Shown: positions 1 to 10,900 of the stretch, one piece after another
Numbering within the stretch: the first letter of the stretch is position 1
Layout of the letters: every line of letters starts with the position of its first letter
Assembly (NCBI RefSeq): GCF_030384665.1
Contig: NC_083674.1
Coordinates: forward strand, 620,001-684,000
Length of the DNA: 64,000 bases
Direction of reading: 5' to 3'
DNA from: Lodderomyces elongisporus
Taxonomy: Eukaryota; Ascomycota; Pichiomycetes; Serinales; Debaryomycetaceae
Translations under genes and position numbers: made by a program
The notes under the pieces: generated by a model
The model's input: the letters and a program-made list of their open reading frames with translations, nothing else
Database searches by the model: none
Told to the model about the DNA's origin: nothing

Positions 1-90
1 TTTTTGGGCTATTTCAAATTGGCATCTACCGCTTAGTAACTTTAGTAACCTGACGACCTTGATCAATAGCCAAAAGACTTAAAAAAAATA

Positions 91-1542
91 CTACTCATCG
101 ATAGTGATGGTTTTAACAAACATGAATTCGTCCATTCCCCATTGACTATTGAATCTTCCGCTTCCACTCGACTTGACACCACCGTGGGGTACAGTTGGTT
201 CATCATGTATAGTGGGGGAGTTTATATGGACGCCGCCAATTTCCAATTTCTTAGCTAATTTCAATGCTCCAATTGTGTTTTTGGACCAAATGGAAGCTTT
301 TAACCCAAACTCGTGTTCATTAACCTCTTTTACAACATCATAAACATTTGCAAACGTGTGTAGAGTGAAAACGGGTCCAAAGGACTCCGTGGAATTAATT
401 TTCATCTCGGCGGTAACATTCTCCAAGATCAATGGAGGAATAATGTTTGATTTTAATATGACATCTCTACTATAGTCTCCAAAAACAAGCTTGGCACCCT
501 TGGCGATAGCATCGTCGACCAACTCCAAAACTTTGTCTCTACCGAGACTATCTCGTTGACTGATTTTGTGGTCTTTATCCTCCACCATGTGGGATGCAAC
601 ATCTTTCAAGACATTTTTGAATTCGTCATAGACGGAATCGTCAACAAACACCTTATCGGTGCTCATGCAAATCTGACCTTTATGGGCCCATGCCGAGAAT
701 AGGATCTTTCCCGCAGCACTTTGCAAATCTGCATCTTTCAAGACAATAGATACGTTCTTACCACCCAACTCCAAAATATAAGGTATCAAGTGTTTAGCAC
801 ATTGCTGTGCAACAATGGTTCCAACAGCTGTTGAGCCAGTGAAATTGACTTTTCTAATCGCGCCAGAGGCCAAGATCAGCTCCAAGAATTTGGGATTATC
901 CAGAGGAGCCACATGGACCAATTGCAATGCCTTTGGTGGTACTCCAGCTTTCAAAAAGCATCTCACCAATAAGTCGGAAGCTTTTGGCGATTTCTCACTG
1001 GACTTGACAATCACTGAGCAGCCGGCAGCTAGTGGAGCACAAATGGACCTCGTACCTAAAATGATAGGTGCATTCCAGGGAGATATAGACAACACAGGGC
1101 CAATTGCGGTCTTTATCGTCATTGCAAGATCGTTATGGCCCGATTGGACTATTTGGCCTTCTGGTCTTGACAACTGTGAGGCATACTCATCAATTTGAGC
1201 AATCGAGCCTTCAACGTTGAAGCCAGCAAACCAACCTGGCCCACCAATTTCTAAATGTGAGTTTATAAATTCGTCTTTTTGGGCTCTCATGAGCTCAATG
1301 GTCCTTCTGAAAATCGAAGCTCTTTCAGAAGTTGAAAGATCCGTCCATTGGTGAAAACCTTCTTTTGCATTCTCGGCTAAAGATGAAATGTTCGTATCTG
1401 TGATTGAAAATTGGGAAAAATGGTGCAAGATATCATCTGGGTTAGTATGATGTTTGACAGCATATTTCTTGTCCTCTGGATGGAATGTATCAACGCCATT
1501 GATAATCGATGGCAACACATTATCGGTAGACGTTGTGGTCAT
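91..1542 (-). CDS. Aldehyde dehydrogenase family protein (483 aa)
   Basis: NAD(P)-dependent oxidation of an aldehyde to the acid. The protein shows the full ALDH signature: SPWNAP with the conserved Asn near residue 157, the cofactor Lys near 180 (IVKSSEKSP), GSTAVG near 236-241, the general base in ELGGKN (Glu about 258) and the catalytic Cys in GQICMS (about 292). It ends in a GSGRF-type C-terminus normal for the family, and 483 aa is a usual length. The composition resembles the vanillin/salicylaldehyde-dehydrogenase-like branch more than Ald2-6, but the substrate cannot be told from sequence. No mitochondrial presequence or clear peroxisomal tail is visible, so it is probably cytosolic. 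The start is the ATG at 1542; the leader upstream is T/A-rich. It stands alone with a long 5' region. Confidence 0.92.
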   Translation of the reverse strand: MTTTSTDNVLPSIINGVDTFHPEDKKYAVKHHTNPDDILHHFSQFSITDTNISSLAENAKEGFHQWTDLSTSERASIFRRTIELMRAQKDEFINSHLEIGGPGWFAGFNVEGSIAQIDEYASQLSRPEGQIVQSGHNDLAMTIKTAIGPVLSISPWNAPIILGTRSICAPLAAGCSVIVKSSEKSPKASDLLVRCFLKAGVPPKALQLVHVAPLDNPKFLELILASGAIRKVNFTGSTAVGTIVAQQCAKHLIPYILELGGKNVSIVLKDADLQSAAGKILFSAWAHKGQICMSTDKVFVDDSVYDEFKNVLKDVASHMVEDKDHKISQRDSLGRDKVLELVDDAIAKGAKLVFGDYSRDVILKSNIIPPLILENVTAEMKINSTESFGPVFTLHTFANVYDVVKEVNEHEFGLKASIWSKNTIGALKLAKKLEIGGVHINSPTIHDEPTVPHGGVKSSGSGRFNSQWGMDEFMFVKTITIDE

Positions 1543-2329
1543 TCTCTCTTCAATTCTGTTTATTTGTTTTATTTATTTCTTTATCTATTTATTTTTTTTC
1601 TTTTTTTTTTTTGCAAATGTGCTTGTTAGTCCACCCTTGTTTATTGTTTTCTTCTTATTTGTGTAATGAAGATTTGGGTTATCGATACCGCTTGGTTTGG
1701 GGTTGATATAATTGCTTTTGCAAAAATAAACCGATTTGCAGATTTCTCAACAAATATGCAATCGAAATTCAAGTCAAGAAAGGGACATTTGCCTCGACTT
1801 ATATGTGTTTGTCAAAAAGGTGCCAAATAAATTGGAAATAAATATTCAAAAAAATAAATAATAATAATGAAAAAAAATAAGTGTACAAACAAAGAACCAG
1901 AAGCTTTACTTGTTTGACGGAATGGATTGTAGCTTTATTTACAAACCATCTATGCTGTTGTGGCTCAAAATTTGCCAAAATGAAAAACAGAAAGTAAAAT
2001 AAAATGAATTGAAATATAAACAATGTTTTGTTTTGTTTTGTTTTGTTTCGTTTTGTTTAGTAATTTTGTTTTCTTTAACGTCACCAAAATGTATTTTGTG
2101 TTATATCGATTTGATAATTGATTGGTAAATACTACAATTGTACTTTGGTTAGGATCTCATTACTAATGGCTTTTTTTACGCTATTTCCGAGACATATAAT
2201 TTATATTTTTTTTTTGCCTAGACTTTGGATAAATTATGAGAAATTATTGTCCATAGGCCGGATAAACAAATAGGAGAAGCAAGGTCACAGATACATTGAT
2301 GATGTTGATGTTGATGATGATGTTGATGT

Positions 2330-2360
<31 letters not shown>

Positions 2361-3391
2361 TTTGGTTTGTTTTAATTTCTTTCTTTTCTCTTTTTCAATT
2401 TTTTGTCCTTCTTCATTTCCTTTTGTAATATGATTTCATATTCAGTTTTACCATTTGCCCTTGATATTGAAGAGGATGGTATAACTTCTTCCTTGTGTTG
2501 GTTCCATTAAGTCCTGCACAAGGGCGGGGCCAAGGTCTCGGAAAATTGCGGGGTTGGCTCTCATTTTCCAAATCATAATGAGTTGACTTGAACAAATAAA
2601 GAAACCACTAGTTCAATTTCGAAATTTGTTTCGTGTCCTCCTTTTTCTTATTTTCAATCATTCTTTTGTTTTACTTTGCTTTGATAATTTTATGGATGAA
2701 TGATTATCCATTGAAGATGGACCATGCTAGCTATAATTCCTTTTTTTTTTTGCCCAATTTCCAATCTTCATAATTGCCTTACAACTCTGCAAAACCAATC
2801 TTTCCCCTCTTTATTCTCCTCTTTATTTTCTTCCCCTCTTCTTCTTTTTACACCCCCCCTCTACCACCTTCCTTGCCTCCACCACCACCTCCCTTCCCAC
2901 TTTTCCCGCACTCATTTCCCCCCTCCCCCCTCCCCCCCCCACACACACACGTCACTTTCATCCTGGGCTGTTTTCTTTATTATGTTTTCTCTTGACAACT
3001 TTTTATCTTCTAAAATCAAATCATATTAATGCAAGAACAAGAATGTCTTTACATCACAAACTAAAAAAAAAAAAGAACATTCAACTTGGTCAGATTAATA
3101 ACACTGAGTAGTTCGACCATGAATTGATCATTACTTTTAAAAGGAAGAACCGAAAGACGTTATTGATAACAATTCAACCACTTTTTTTTATTAAAAACAA
3201 AAAAAAAAAAAATCAAAAAAACAAAGGAAGAAAACCAAAAATAATTAATTAAAATTAAAATTGGAAACAATAACAAATCGAGGAAATAAAAGCATAAACA
3301 CAGGTATAAACACCAAAAAAATATATAAATTTTTTCTACTATTCAACTCAAGTAATTCAGTTTGATTCAATTCGTTTCTATATGCAAATGT
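1543..3391. other. Intergenic region between ALDH 5' end and SIP3 3' end
   Basis: About 1.85 kb with no gene I can support. It should hold the ALDH promoter and the SIP3 terminator. Contents: TTTTG pentamers near 2022-2060, a GATGTT/GATGAT array near 2298-2360, a C-rich tract at 2918-2940 followed by an AC run, and A-rich stretches near 3060-3330. Short reading frames here follow low-complexity DNA. Confidence 0.6.
2298..2360. repeat. Imperfect GAT/GATGTT triplet-hexamer microsatellite ending in GGT repeats
   Basis: Visible run of GATGATGTT units passing into GATGAT and then GGTGGT. It lies in the noncoding 5' region of the aldehyde dehydrogenase gene and is not part of a plausible reading frame. 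Confidence 0.8.
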
Positions 3392-3814
3392 CTAAATCAA
3401 TCCTTTGAGGACTGCTCTACAATCTTGACAATACTCCAAAATATTTTCAACACCACGATTTGATTGACCTGTACTAGATTCAGTCCAATCGCCCCTTGGG
3501 TTGTTTCCTGAAAACTGGCTCAATATACTTTCCTGAATGTAGTCGCATTGTTGCACTTCAGCATACAACCAGTTTGTATACTCGGCCATACTGATCTCTT
3601 TCTCCATCTTGTCCAATAGTTTCAACTGCACCAATAATTCGTGTCGTTTAATACCAATATCTTGGTATGCGTTTCGGAGGTTTCGGGCAACGGTTTTAGT
3701 TTCAGGACTGAAATAACTGTTTCTTGCAATAGACGTAGAATTGGTAATTCCATTGGTAAAAGAAGATTTCTGAAATAAAGAAAACGGCGTAACACCATTT
3801 GACAGATTTTTAGA
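3392..3814 (-). pseudogene. SIP3: In-frame continuation of SIP3 beyond a single TAA codon (140 codons)
   Basis: Immediately after TAA 3815-3817 the SIP3 frame continues without a stop for 140 codons to TAG at 3392-3394. The peptide looks like the conserved Sip3 C-terminal tail: SPETKTVARNLR, then GIKRHELLVQLKLLDKMEKE, then a WLYAE stretch and a final EYCQDCRAVLKGL. This reads as coding sequence, not 3'UTR. I found no intron that removes the stop and keeps frame: the GT at the stop paired with TTTCAG gives 49 nt, and no TACTAAC is present. It may be a nonsense allele, a sequencing error or programmed readthrough. Sequence alone cannot decide. Confidence 0.75.
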
Positions 3815-6800
3815 TTACATGCTCGATTGAATGTAATCTTGTATATCGCGTGAGTACACAGCACGTTGGAGCATCAATGGATCCTGCGATACATAATCGT
3901 GAATCAACTTGCTAGCTTTGTGTGCCGTCCAATAATTTATGGTTGACTTGCCAGCAAGCATCAAGTTAAGAATAGAAAGACAAACGATAATGCCTATCAA
4001 AACAAAATTTGTACTAATAAATTTGACAAAGTATCTGATAGCGGTTAATACAGCTAGTAACCACAAGCGTGCATAGTGCTTCAATGTTTTGGTAATCTTG
4101 GCACTGAGCAACTGAACACTAAATAGCATTCCAAAGCGGATCAATGGTATTGGCTCAACTGTCTCAGTTTCTTTTGTATGGCTGAGTTTTCCGTACAAAT
4201 AAATAGCTTTCACAATCATACCATGATGCCCCACTGATTTCACAACATATTTCATCATCTTATTCACCTTGCGAAATTGGTCAATGCTGATCTGATTCAC
4301 CACAATGCGCACTAAAGGATTCCATATCGAATATCGTTTGAAATCGACTCGGAAAAAACATAATAATTTTGTTCTCTTACCGGAGATGCTAACAATTACA
4401 AATCTTTGAGTAAGTTTAAAAGGCGAACCAATAAAAAATTCAACCTCCGAAATGGAATGGGTAAATGTGTAGTACGAATTGTCATCCATAACCTCAATCT
4501 CTTGCTCAAAGTGTAAACGACTGGATATACCTCCATATGATACCGGTATAGTTGCTTGTCTATAAAGATGGCCATTAAGCTCACTGCTTCTCCATGGCTT
4601 TTTAAAAAAATACCCCAATTTTGTAAGAGCAGTTTCATCTTTGAAAACAGCGGAATCGTCACCTAGCATGGCATGAAATACAGCTTTTGGAGGGATCGGA
4701 TAAATATCCTCACGCAATAAGGAGTAATGGTCCGTGTAATCAATTTTTCTAGCCAATGCACCACTATTTAAAGATGGCACAATCGAAGAAGTGTCTCCGG
4801 TGAATGCAAATCTGTCATGTGATAGGTTTTTCGACGACAACTGCTTCGACAAATCATTGATTTTACGTAAGATTTTCTGATCCTCTTCTTCTCGTTTAGT
4901 CTCTCTTTCAATTTCAACAAATGCAGCAAGAACCGCTCTCAAATTTTTTGGTTGGTCACTAGCCATGTTGTCAATCAAATAAGTCATCTTTTTTTTGATT
5001 AGTTTCACATCCTCCAGGAATAGCTTGAGTTTTATTACTCCATCGACATCGTAAACTTTGAGGAGGTCAAAATTTCTCTGTGCAACAAAATCAACAGAAA
5101 CTAATCGGCTAATTAATCCTTTGTACAATGCAACAAACCCAAGGGCTTGGTTATAAAGGTAAGCATGATTGGTAGTAAGAAAACACCTTCCTGCTAGTTC
5201 TTGTCTCGAATTTGGTGCCCATATACACCCAAACGACATCACACAATATTCACCTGGTTGTAGTACATTTTCAAATAAAGCACGCATCTGGATGTCTAAT
5301 GGTATCAAGTTTTGCGGGAAAAAAGAAGGGTATATGGTGCTCAGTCCTAAATGGTCCTCTTGATATTTTACCATTTCGTAATCAATAACGGTCTCTAATT
5401 TCTCAGCTGCAAACTGTTTTTCGGAGTCGTACAAATAATATAACCCCCAGTTTACAGATCCCCAGATATTTGCTGTTAATGCCGTGGGCAATACAGTTGC
5501 CGCAACACAACTATATGCTATAGTTGCTGATTTTGTGCTATCTGTCATGATGGGTGGATTGACTTTGGGGATTTGATAGTACAAATGCCGCTCGTATATG
5601 GTCCCAAATTTCTCCACATACCGTGTTAAGGAGCTTGATGTTATGGCTTGTCCAGCTGAATTGATTATTCGAATATTCGAAAGTTCGCGATCCATTGCCG
5701 TATTTACACCTGAAGCAAACTCGTTAAGAATAGGAGGAAACCTATTCGATGCAATTTGAAACAAGCTACTATCCGGAGCCGCTGCCGTCACACGGTCACG
5801 TTCATTCTGAAATACTTTAAGCCACGATTTGAGCTCAATTAAGGTTTCGGCCTGCAAAGTTATAGTCAATTCACTTGTTTTGATTTCAAAGCAAAACCTT
5901 CGATCTTCATTCGGTGAATATTGCACATTGCACAAGAGGATACCAATTTTGTCACTCTCCTCTACACTTGTTTGTGAGGGAGAGAGAACAAGTATTCCAA
6001 ATACTCCATTTTTGAGAAAGCACCACCTTCTCACCCAAACTGGTTTTGAAGACCTTTCGACCCAAGATTTCATAAATAGATACCCATGCTTCTCAAAACC
6101 CGTCTCGTCAATTTCGGCCAACGACCTGTAGTTTATCGAGCTTGACAGATAGTCCAGCGGAGCAAGCGAAGGCTGAAACTGTACGTTGGCTCCTTCTTCT
6201 ACTTGCAATCTTGCATGCGTCATATCGTGTCTCAACTTCCCAATTGCAACAGTATAAGACTCACACCATGACTGAACTTGTTGCACTTTCTCCCAATGTT
6301 CGCGCAAGACATCTGAGCTAGCACTGTTGGCAAACTGGCTCCATTTCTTTTCCCATAATTTGTAATTTAATGTAACCAAAAGACGATCCAAACTGCTCCC
6401 TATATCTTGAAGCTCAACAACCAAGTCCAAACTGATATGTATGTACTCTTTTCTCACTTGGTGTAGTTGCTTTGCATCCTCAACCACCATAACTGCATCT
6501 TTTGATTTAGATGAACTAACGAATATGCTCAAGTACTTGTCGTACTTAATTTGGCACAATTCAAATCTTCGACGAAGCTCTCTATATTTGACTACTCTGG
6601 ACTTGCGGAACTCGCTCATTTCATCCAATATTTGTGGATTGATAGAAAATGCGTTTAAACTTCGTCCCCATATAGTTTTTAGTCCCAAGATAGTCGCATG
6701 AAGCGCCTCCACTGTATACTCCTGATCAATAAATCCGTCTTGTAAAAACCCAGGTGCCAAATGTTCCAAAAAAGAGTTGCAAAAAGACTCCACCTCTTGC

Positions 6801-7276
6801 AAATATCTTGGAAGCTTTTTTATGGACGAACTCAAGGCTATAAGCCATTGCTCAATATTGTTCAACTGGTTATCCATATGATTTACAGAGGCTCGGAAGC
6901 TTGGACTGTCTAAAGCCGCTTCTTTAAAACTCACAGATATGAGTTTAAATTGACCTTTTGGTTGCCTCGTTTGCTTCTGTATACGTGCTTGTGTTGGAGC
7001 TTGTGTCGGAGCTTGTGTTGGAGCTTGTGTCGGAGCTTGTGTTGGAGCTTGTGTTGGAGCTTGTGTATTAGCTTGTGTCCGTTTTTCAGGGTGAGCTTGT
7101 GCTTGAGCTTTTGCTGGAATCTTTATTTTCTGCTCATTGCCATTGCTTCGAGTATTGGCCATCTGTTTTTGCAAATTCCCAGCTTCATGCAGTTGCAACA
7201 GTGATTGCTGATCTTCTTTCATTGCGGTTCGAAGATCCGAACTCACTGGAAGATGATGCTGATGTTTGAGGGTCAT
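3815..7276 (-). CDS. SIP3: Sip3/Lam-family BAR-PH-GRAM-VASt membrane-contact protein, open frame ending at an in-frame TAA
   Basis: The homologue is the Sip3/Ysp1 branch of yeast LAM proteins, ER-anchored sterol-transfer proteins at membrane contacts. After a TQAP repeat (residues about 70-97) comes a conserved start of the BAR-like region (ISVSFKEAALDSPSFRASVN), then a PH domain (about 395-495, WVRRWCFLKNG), a GRAM-like stretch (PGEYCVMSFGCIWAP), a VASt-like domain in the last third and a C-terminal hydrophobic anchor near VLIGIIVCLSILNLML. The first ATG is at 7276, giving 1153 aa; the frame opens upstream only from a GTG. The frame stops at TAA 3815-3817, but the same frame stays open and family-like for another 140 codons (separate entry). 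The visible C-terminus is therefore truncated relative to the family. Family call sure; exact orthology likely. Confidence 0.88.
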   Translation of the reverse strand: MTLKHQHHLPVSSDLRTAMKEDQQSLLQLHEAGNLQKQMANTRSNGNEQKIKIPAKAQAQAHPEKRTQANTQAPTQAPTQAPTQAPTQAPTQAPTQARIQKQTRQPKGQFKLISVSFKEAALDSPSFRASVNHMDNQLNNIEQWLIALSSSIKKLPRYLQEVESFCNSFLEHLAPGFLQDGFIDQEYTVEALHATILGLKTIWGRSLNAFSINPQILDEMSEFRKSRVVKYRELRRRFELCQIKYDKYLSIFVSSSKSKDAVMVVEDAKQLHQVRKEYIHISLDLVVELQDIGSSLDRLLVTLNYKLWEKKWSQFANSASSDVLREHWEKVQQVQSWCESYTVAIGKLRHDMTHARLQVEEGANVQFQPSLAPLDYLSSSINYRSLAEIDETGFEKHGYLFMKSWVERSSKPVWVRRWCFLKNGVFGILVLSPSQTSVEESDKIGILLCNVQYSPNEDRRFCFEIKTSELTITLQAETLIELKSWLKVFQNERDRVTAAAPDSSLFQIASNRFPPILNEFASGVNTAMDRELSNIRIINSAGQAITSSSLTRYVEKFGTIYERHLYYQIPKVNPPIMTDSTKSATIAYSCVAATVLPTALTANIWGSVNWGLYYLYDSEKQFAAEKLETVIDYEMVKYQEDHLGLSTIYPSFFPQNLIPLDIQMRALFENVLQPGEYCVMSFGCIWAPNSRQELAGRCFLTTNHAYLYNQALGFVALYKGLISRLVSVDFVAQRNFDLLKVYDVDGVIKLKLFLEDVKLIKKKMTYLIDNMASDQPKNLRAVLAAFVEIERETKREEEDQKILRKINDLSKQLSSKNLSHDRFAFTGDTSSIVPSLNSGALARKIDYTDHYSLLREDIYPIPPKAVFHAMLGDDSAVFKDETALTKLGYFFKKPWRSSELNGHLYRQATIPVSYGGISSRLHFEQEIEVMDDNSYYTFTHSISEVEFFIGSPFKLTQRFVIVSISGKRTKLLCFFRVDFKRYSIWNPLVRIVVNQISIDQFRKVNKMMKYVVKSVGHHGMIVKAIYLYGKLSHTKETETVEPIPLIRFGMLFSVQLLSAKITKTLKHYARLWLLAVLTAIRYFVKFISTNFVLIGIIVCLSILNLMLAGKSTINYWTAHKASKLIHDYVSQDPLMLQRAVYSRDIQDYIQSSM
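6982..7070 (-). repeat. 12-bp coding repeat (Thr-Gln-Ala-Pro units) near the SIP3 N-terminus
   Basis: On the plus strand GGAGCTTGTGTT-like 12-mers recur about seven times with C/T variation; on the coding strand they give TQAP units upstream of the BAR-like region. The repeat lies in a low-complexity linker and probably varies in length between strains. Confidence 0.8.
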
Positions 7277-7943
7277 TGCACTACTGTGATTTGTAAATCT
7301 ATTATTACGAAAAAGTTGAAAAAAAATTAAACAGCCTTTGACAAATAAGTTTAATTCAATCTTGCTACTAGCTAATGGCACTGATTATATCGTTGTATTT
7401 ATCAACTACAACTGTTGCTATCCATTCTATGTGGACAGACAGCTTGCTAAATTTAAAATTTCCTTTTTCGTTGGCGCCGCACGTTTACCTATTGGACTTA
7501 TACTACTATTATTTGAATTCTTATATATATTATTCGGTTTGTTTACTTGCTTATCACCGAGACCGAAGCGAGAGATTTCGTTTCCTCCGCATTTCGATCG
7601 AACTTAACAAAGCAAGAACCCGCCAAATGGAACAAACGGGTAAGAAAAGATAATAAAGAATAAAGCAGAATAGTATAGTAAAGTTATTACTGCAAATATC
7701 GAGTGTGAGAAAGTCATGATGAAACCTTTTTTAAGCTGTAAAATGTACTAAATAATTTATAAGAAAAAGAAACTATCTGAGAAAAGAACTGAATCTAATT
7801 ATATATAGTGGTATGCGATGGTGATGATGATGAAGATGATGATGAAGATGATGATACGATGGATGGATAAGTTTACATTCCAAGAATCTACCTTGTATGC
7901 CTAGTGTTGTTTTTGCTTTTGTTTTTGTTATTTTTTTTGTCTC
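7277..7943. other. Intergenic region, SIP3 promoter and 3' end of the TEA-domain gene
   Basis: About 670 bp. It holds the 5' leader of SIP3 and the 3' end of the next minus-strand gene. A GATGATGATGAA triplet run lies near 7818-7856. No RNA gene or conserved frame was seen. Confidence 0.5.
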
Positions 7944-10900
7944 TCATTTTTTTGGCTTGTAGATGACAGGTTGATTAATTGGAAAGCAATGTACGCCTTT
8001 AGCAGGGTTGTTGATTTTTTGCTGGATAGATTTTGAGTTTTTGGAAGGATCGTACTCAATAATAGGGCAAAATGTTAATTCCATGGGTTTAAACTGCAGA
8101 TTAGACTGGGATGATAGCGAGTTCCGATGAGTATTTCGTGTGGTATTATTGCCAGCACCGTTGTTGATATTGGGATTTTTAGCAATTTTGTTAGCAGTGG
8201 AATTGTTGCTACTGCTGGAACTAGTGCTATTACTGTTTTTGTTACTTTTGTCAAAGTGTTGAGTAGATTGTGAGTTACTCAAGTATGCATTTGAATTATT
8301 TATCAAGCCTGGTGGTACATCAAATTGATTATTAGCACAAAATTGCATTGGGTGTTGTTGATTTGAGATCTGACCAGTGAATGATGCATTATGAGCATTT
8401 GGAAATTCGCGAGCAGGCGCTGGAGCTGTTCTTACAAATCTATCACTTGCCATGATAAATGGGGCCAGTGCTGTACGTCCAACCTGTTGCAAAAATATTG
8501 GGTTGGGCTGATGTTGCATTTGCATTTGCATTTGCAGTTGCAGTTGCAGTTGCAGTTGAGCTGTAATTGTGTTTTGCAGATGCGACTGTTTGGATCCAGT
8601 TATTTGATAGACCTGCTGGTTGTAAATCTGATTGGAACCCGGTTGAGGAAAGGGATGGAATGCACCATTAGCCGATGTACTTTGAACCGTATTCACGTCC
8701 ATGCCCATATTCATACGATTTTGAATTTGACCATGGCCCAGATTTAGACCCAGACCATCAGTTTGGTCAAGTCTTGTTTGTTGTGACTGGGAGAACGAAT
8801 TTTCAGGTTTCTGGGTTGGATTTGGATTTGGACGTGCAACTTTGTTATTCAAAACATTAAAAGATGGATTAAACTTTTGTAAATCTTGCAAACTAGTTTG
8901 AGTTGATTTGACGATTGCATCAGAATTATACACTGGTGCTGTCATTGGTCCCATAATAAACCCCCCAACCCTATCATTGGCCTTTTGAACATCGATCCGT
9001 AATTTTTTACTCGGCGTATGTGCCTCTAACAAAGCTGAAGCTGAACGCGGAGGACTACTGGACTTGTACGGAGATGAGTCAGCTAGAATAGTCTCATTAT
9101 CATCTTTGTCCCTTGAAGAATCTACAACAAAGTTGCGTTGATGCTGGTACTCATGAGTTAGCTCATCACGAGAATAACGATGTTGATTTTGAATTTGCTC
9201 AACAGTGGTCAAGCCTTTATTTCCAGTTACATCAAAATCATGTATCAAGTAAACTCTATTTGAATTTTGATCTGGCAAATTGTTCGTCTCCTTTTTGCTG
9301 GAAATAGTTTGAGCTATGTAAATGTTTTCCTCATGCGTAATTGCCGCCCCATTCATCAAGTAACTGATATGTCCAGCAAAAAAGTTTTTGAGGAGTGGGA
9401 TTTGGAAAATGTGTTTTTTTGTTTCTTGGTTGTAAAGACCAATAATGATATCCTGGTGGCAAAAAAGCCTTTGGTTTCCTTTGAATACTTCAACCGAGCT
9501 GTACCAAGTTAAATATGGCTCAGCTTCAGTCAACTGCACCGCTATTGACAACACGGACTCCATGTGCCCTTGTGAAAGATTCGTTGGGTGTATCACGTTA
9601 GTTGGTGATATTGCAGACATTGGTGTGGAAGCAGCTAAATGGCAATGGTGGTTCAAATTAATATTGTGTGATACTTTGAAAACGGGTATATTTTTATCCA
9701 AGCATGTTTTCCGTACAAGTCTATTCACAAGTGGATGTAGCTCCGATGACGCTACAGATGGTATTGAAGAAGAATCAGTATCACATGTAAACTTTGTAAA
9801 CACTATAGTTTGGTCATTGAATTTGTGCGTGAGCTTGAAATCTCTGATACTAAAATCCAAACGCGCCAGAGATGATTGGGGAATGCACATATCTAATGGT
9901 GACGAAGAAAGCAAGATATCCAATTCCTTATCAATCAATGCATCGCGTAGGATAGAGTCCGTCGATGCATGCTGATTTTCGGAAACTTCTTCCAAGGGAG
10001 TAAACATAATGTCGTGGTCATCTGCAATTTCACCATTTGAGTGTATATTCAAAGGTGATCTTGAGTCCTTTTGCAATTTACCTGAGCGGGTCAAGCGGAA
10101 AATCCGTGACGAGATTTGCTTTGCCGTTCTAAGAATTCCCGTTTTGTTCATTATCATTCTTGATAAGACTCTATTTTGCGATGTTCTCTTAAGCACCAGT
10201 GATTGATTGATATACGTTTCATCCTTGAATTGACGGTACTTGTAAAGGCACTTCATCAAAATCTCATCTAGTTCAGCGTTCCAAACTTTATCGTCATTTG
10301 CAACAGAGGATGCTATGGAGTTTGCCACGCTGTGTTTCCTAAAAGCGAGCGGTGAGTCCATCAATTTCGCTATTTTGGAAGCGGCTGTGTTATTAGGTGT
10401 ATCCTCAACTGTTGACGAAAACGTTCTCTTTCTTTCACTTGTAGCATCTATGTTTGCCATACTGGATTTGTTTGAGATAGCATCAATTCTTGCTGAGATC
10501 TCAGCAGAACTATCAAGCTTATGTAATATGGGCGTTTGATGATGTTGTTGTGTGTGTGGTGTTTCATTGATTACATTCTTATCCTTTCCCTCTATTGATG
10601 TAATGAATCTTGGATTATTTTTGTTTTCCTTGTCATCTTCGTGTATCGAGGTCAAATTCGAAACGTTAACCAGTTCTGTATGGATTGAAGACCAAAGTTC
10701 TTCTTCCTTTTCACCATCGGTGGTGTCATTAGCCGTTACCGAGTATCGCTCTCGGTAATGTTGACTATTATCAGGGGTGCTTTGCGAAATATCATGCAAG
10801 GGTTGCACCAACAAGGATTCACCGTTTTTCTTTTCCGCAGAAGTTTGCTTTGGGGTCTTGCACTCTGACATATTTCCCAAAGATGGCATCTGAAGGAACT

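Noticed and set aside
2724..3029. Pro/Ser-rich 101-codon plus-strand frame
   Set aside because: It follows a C/T-rich low-complexity tract and has no protein-like features.
3766..3820. Intron removing the SIP3 in-frame TAA (GT at the stop to TTTCAG)
   Set aside because: The interval is 49 nt and breaks the frame, there is no TACTAAC, and upstream GT alternatives cut into family-like coding sequence with poor donors.
9445..9975. 176-codon plus-strand frame opposite the TEA-domain gene
   Set aside because: It is antisense to a long coding frame, has no recognisable motif, and shows composition expected of a shadow.
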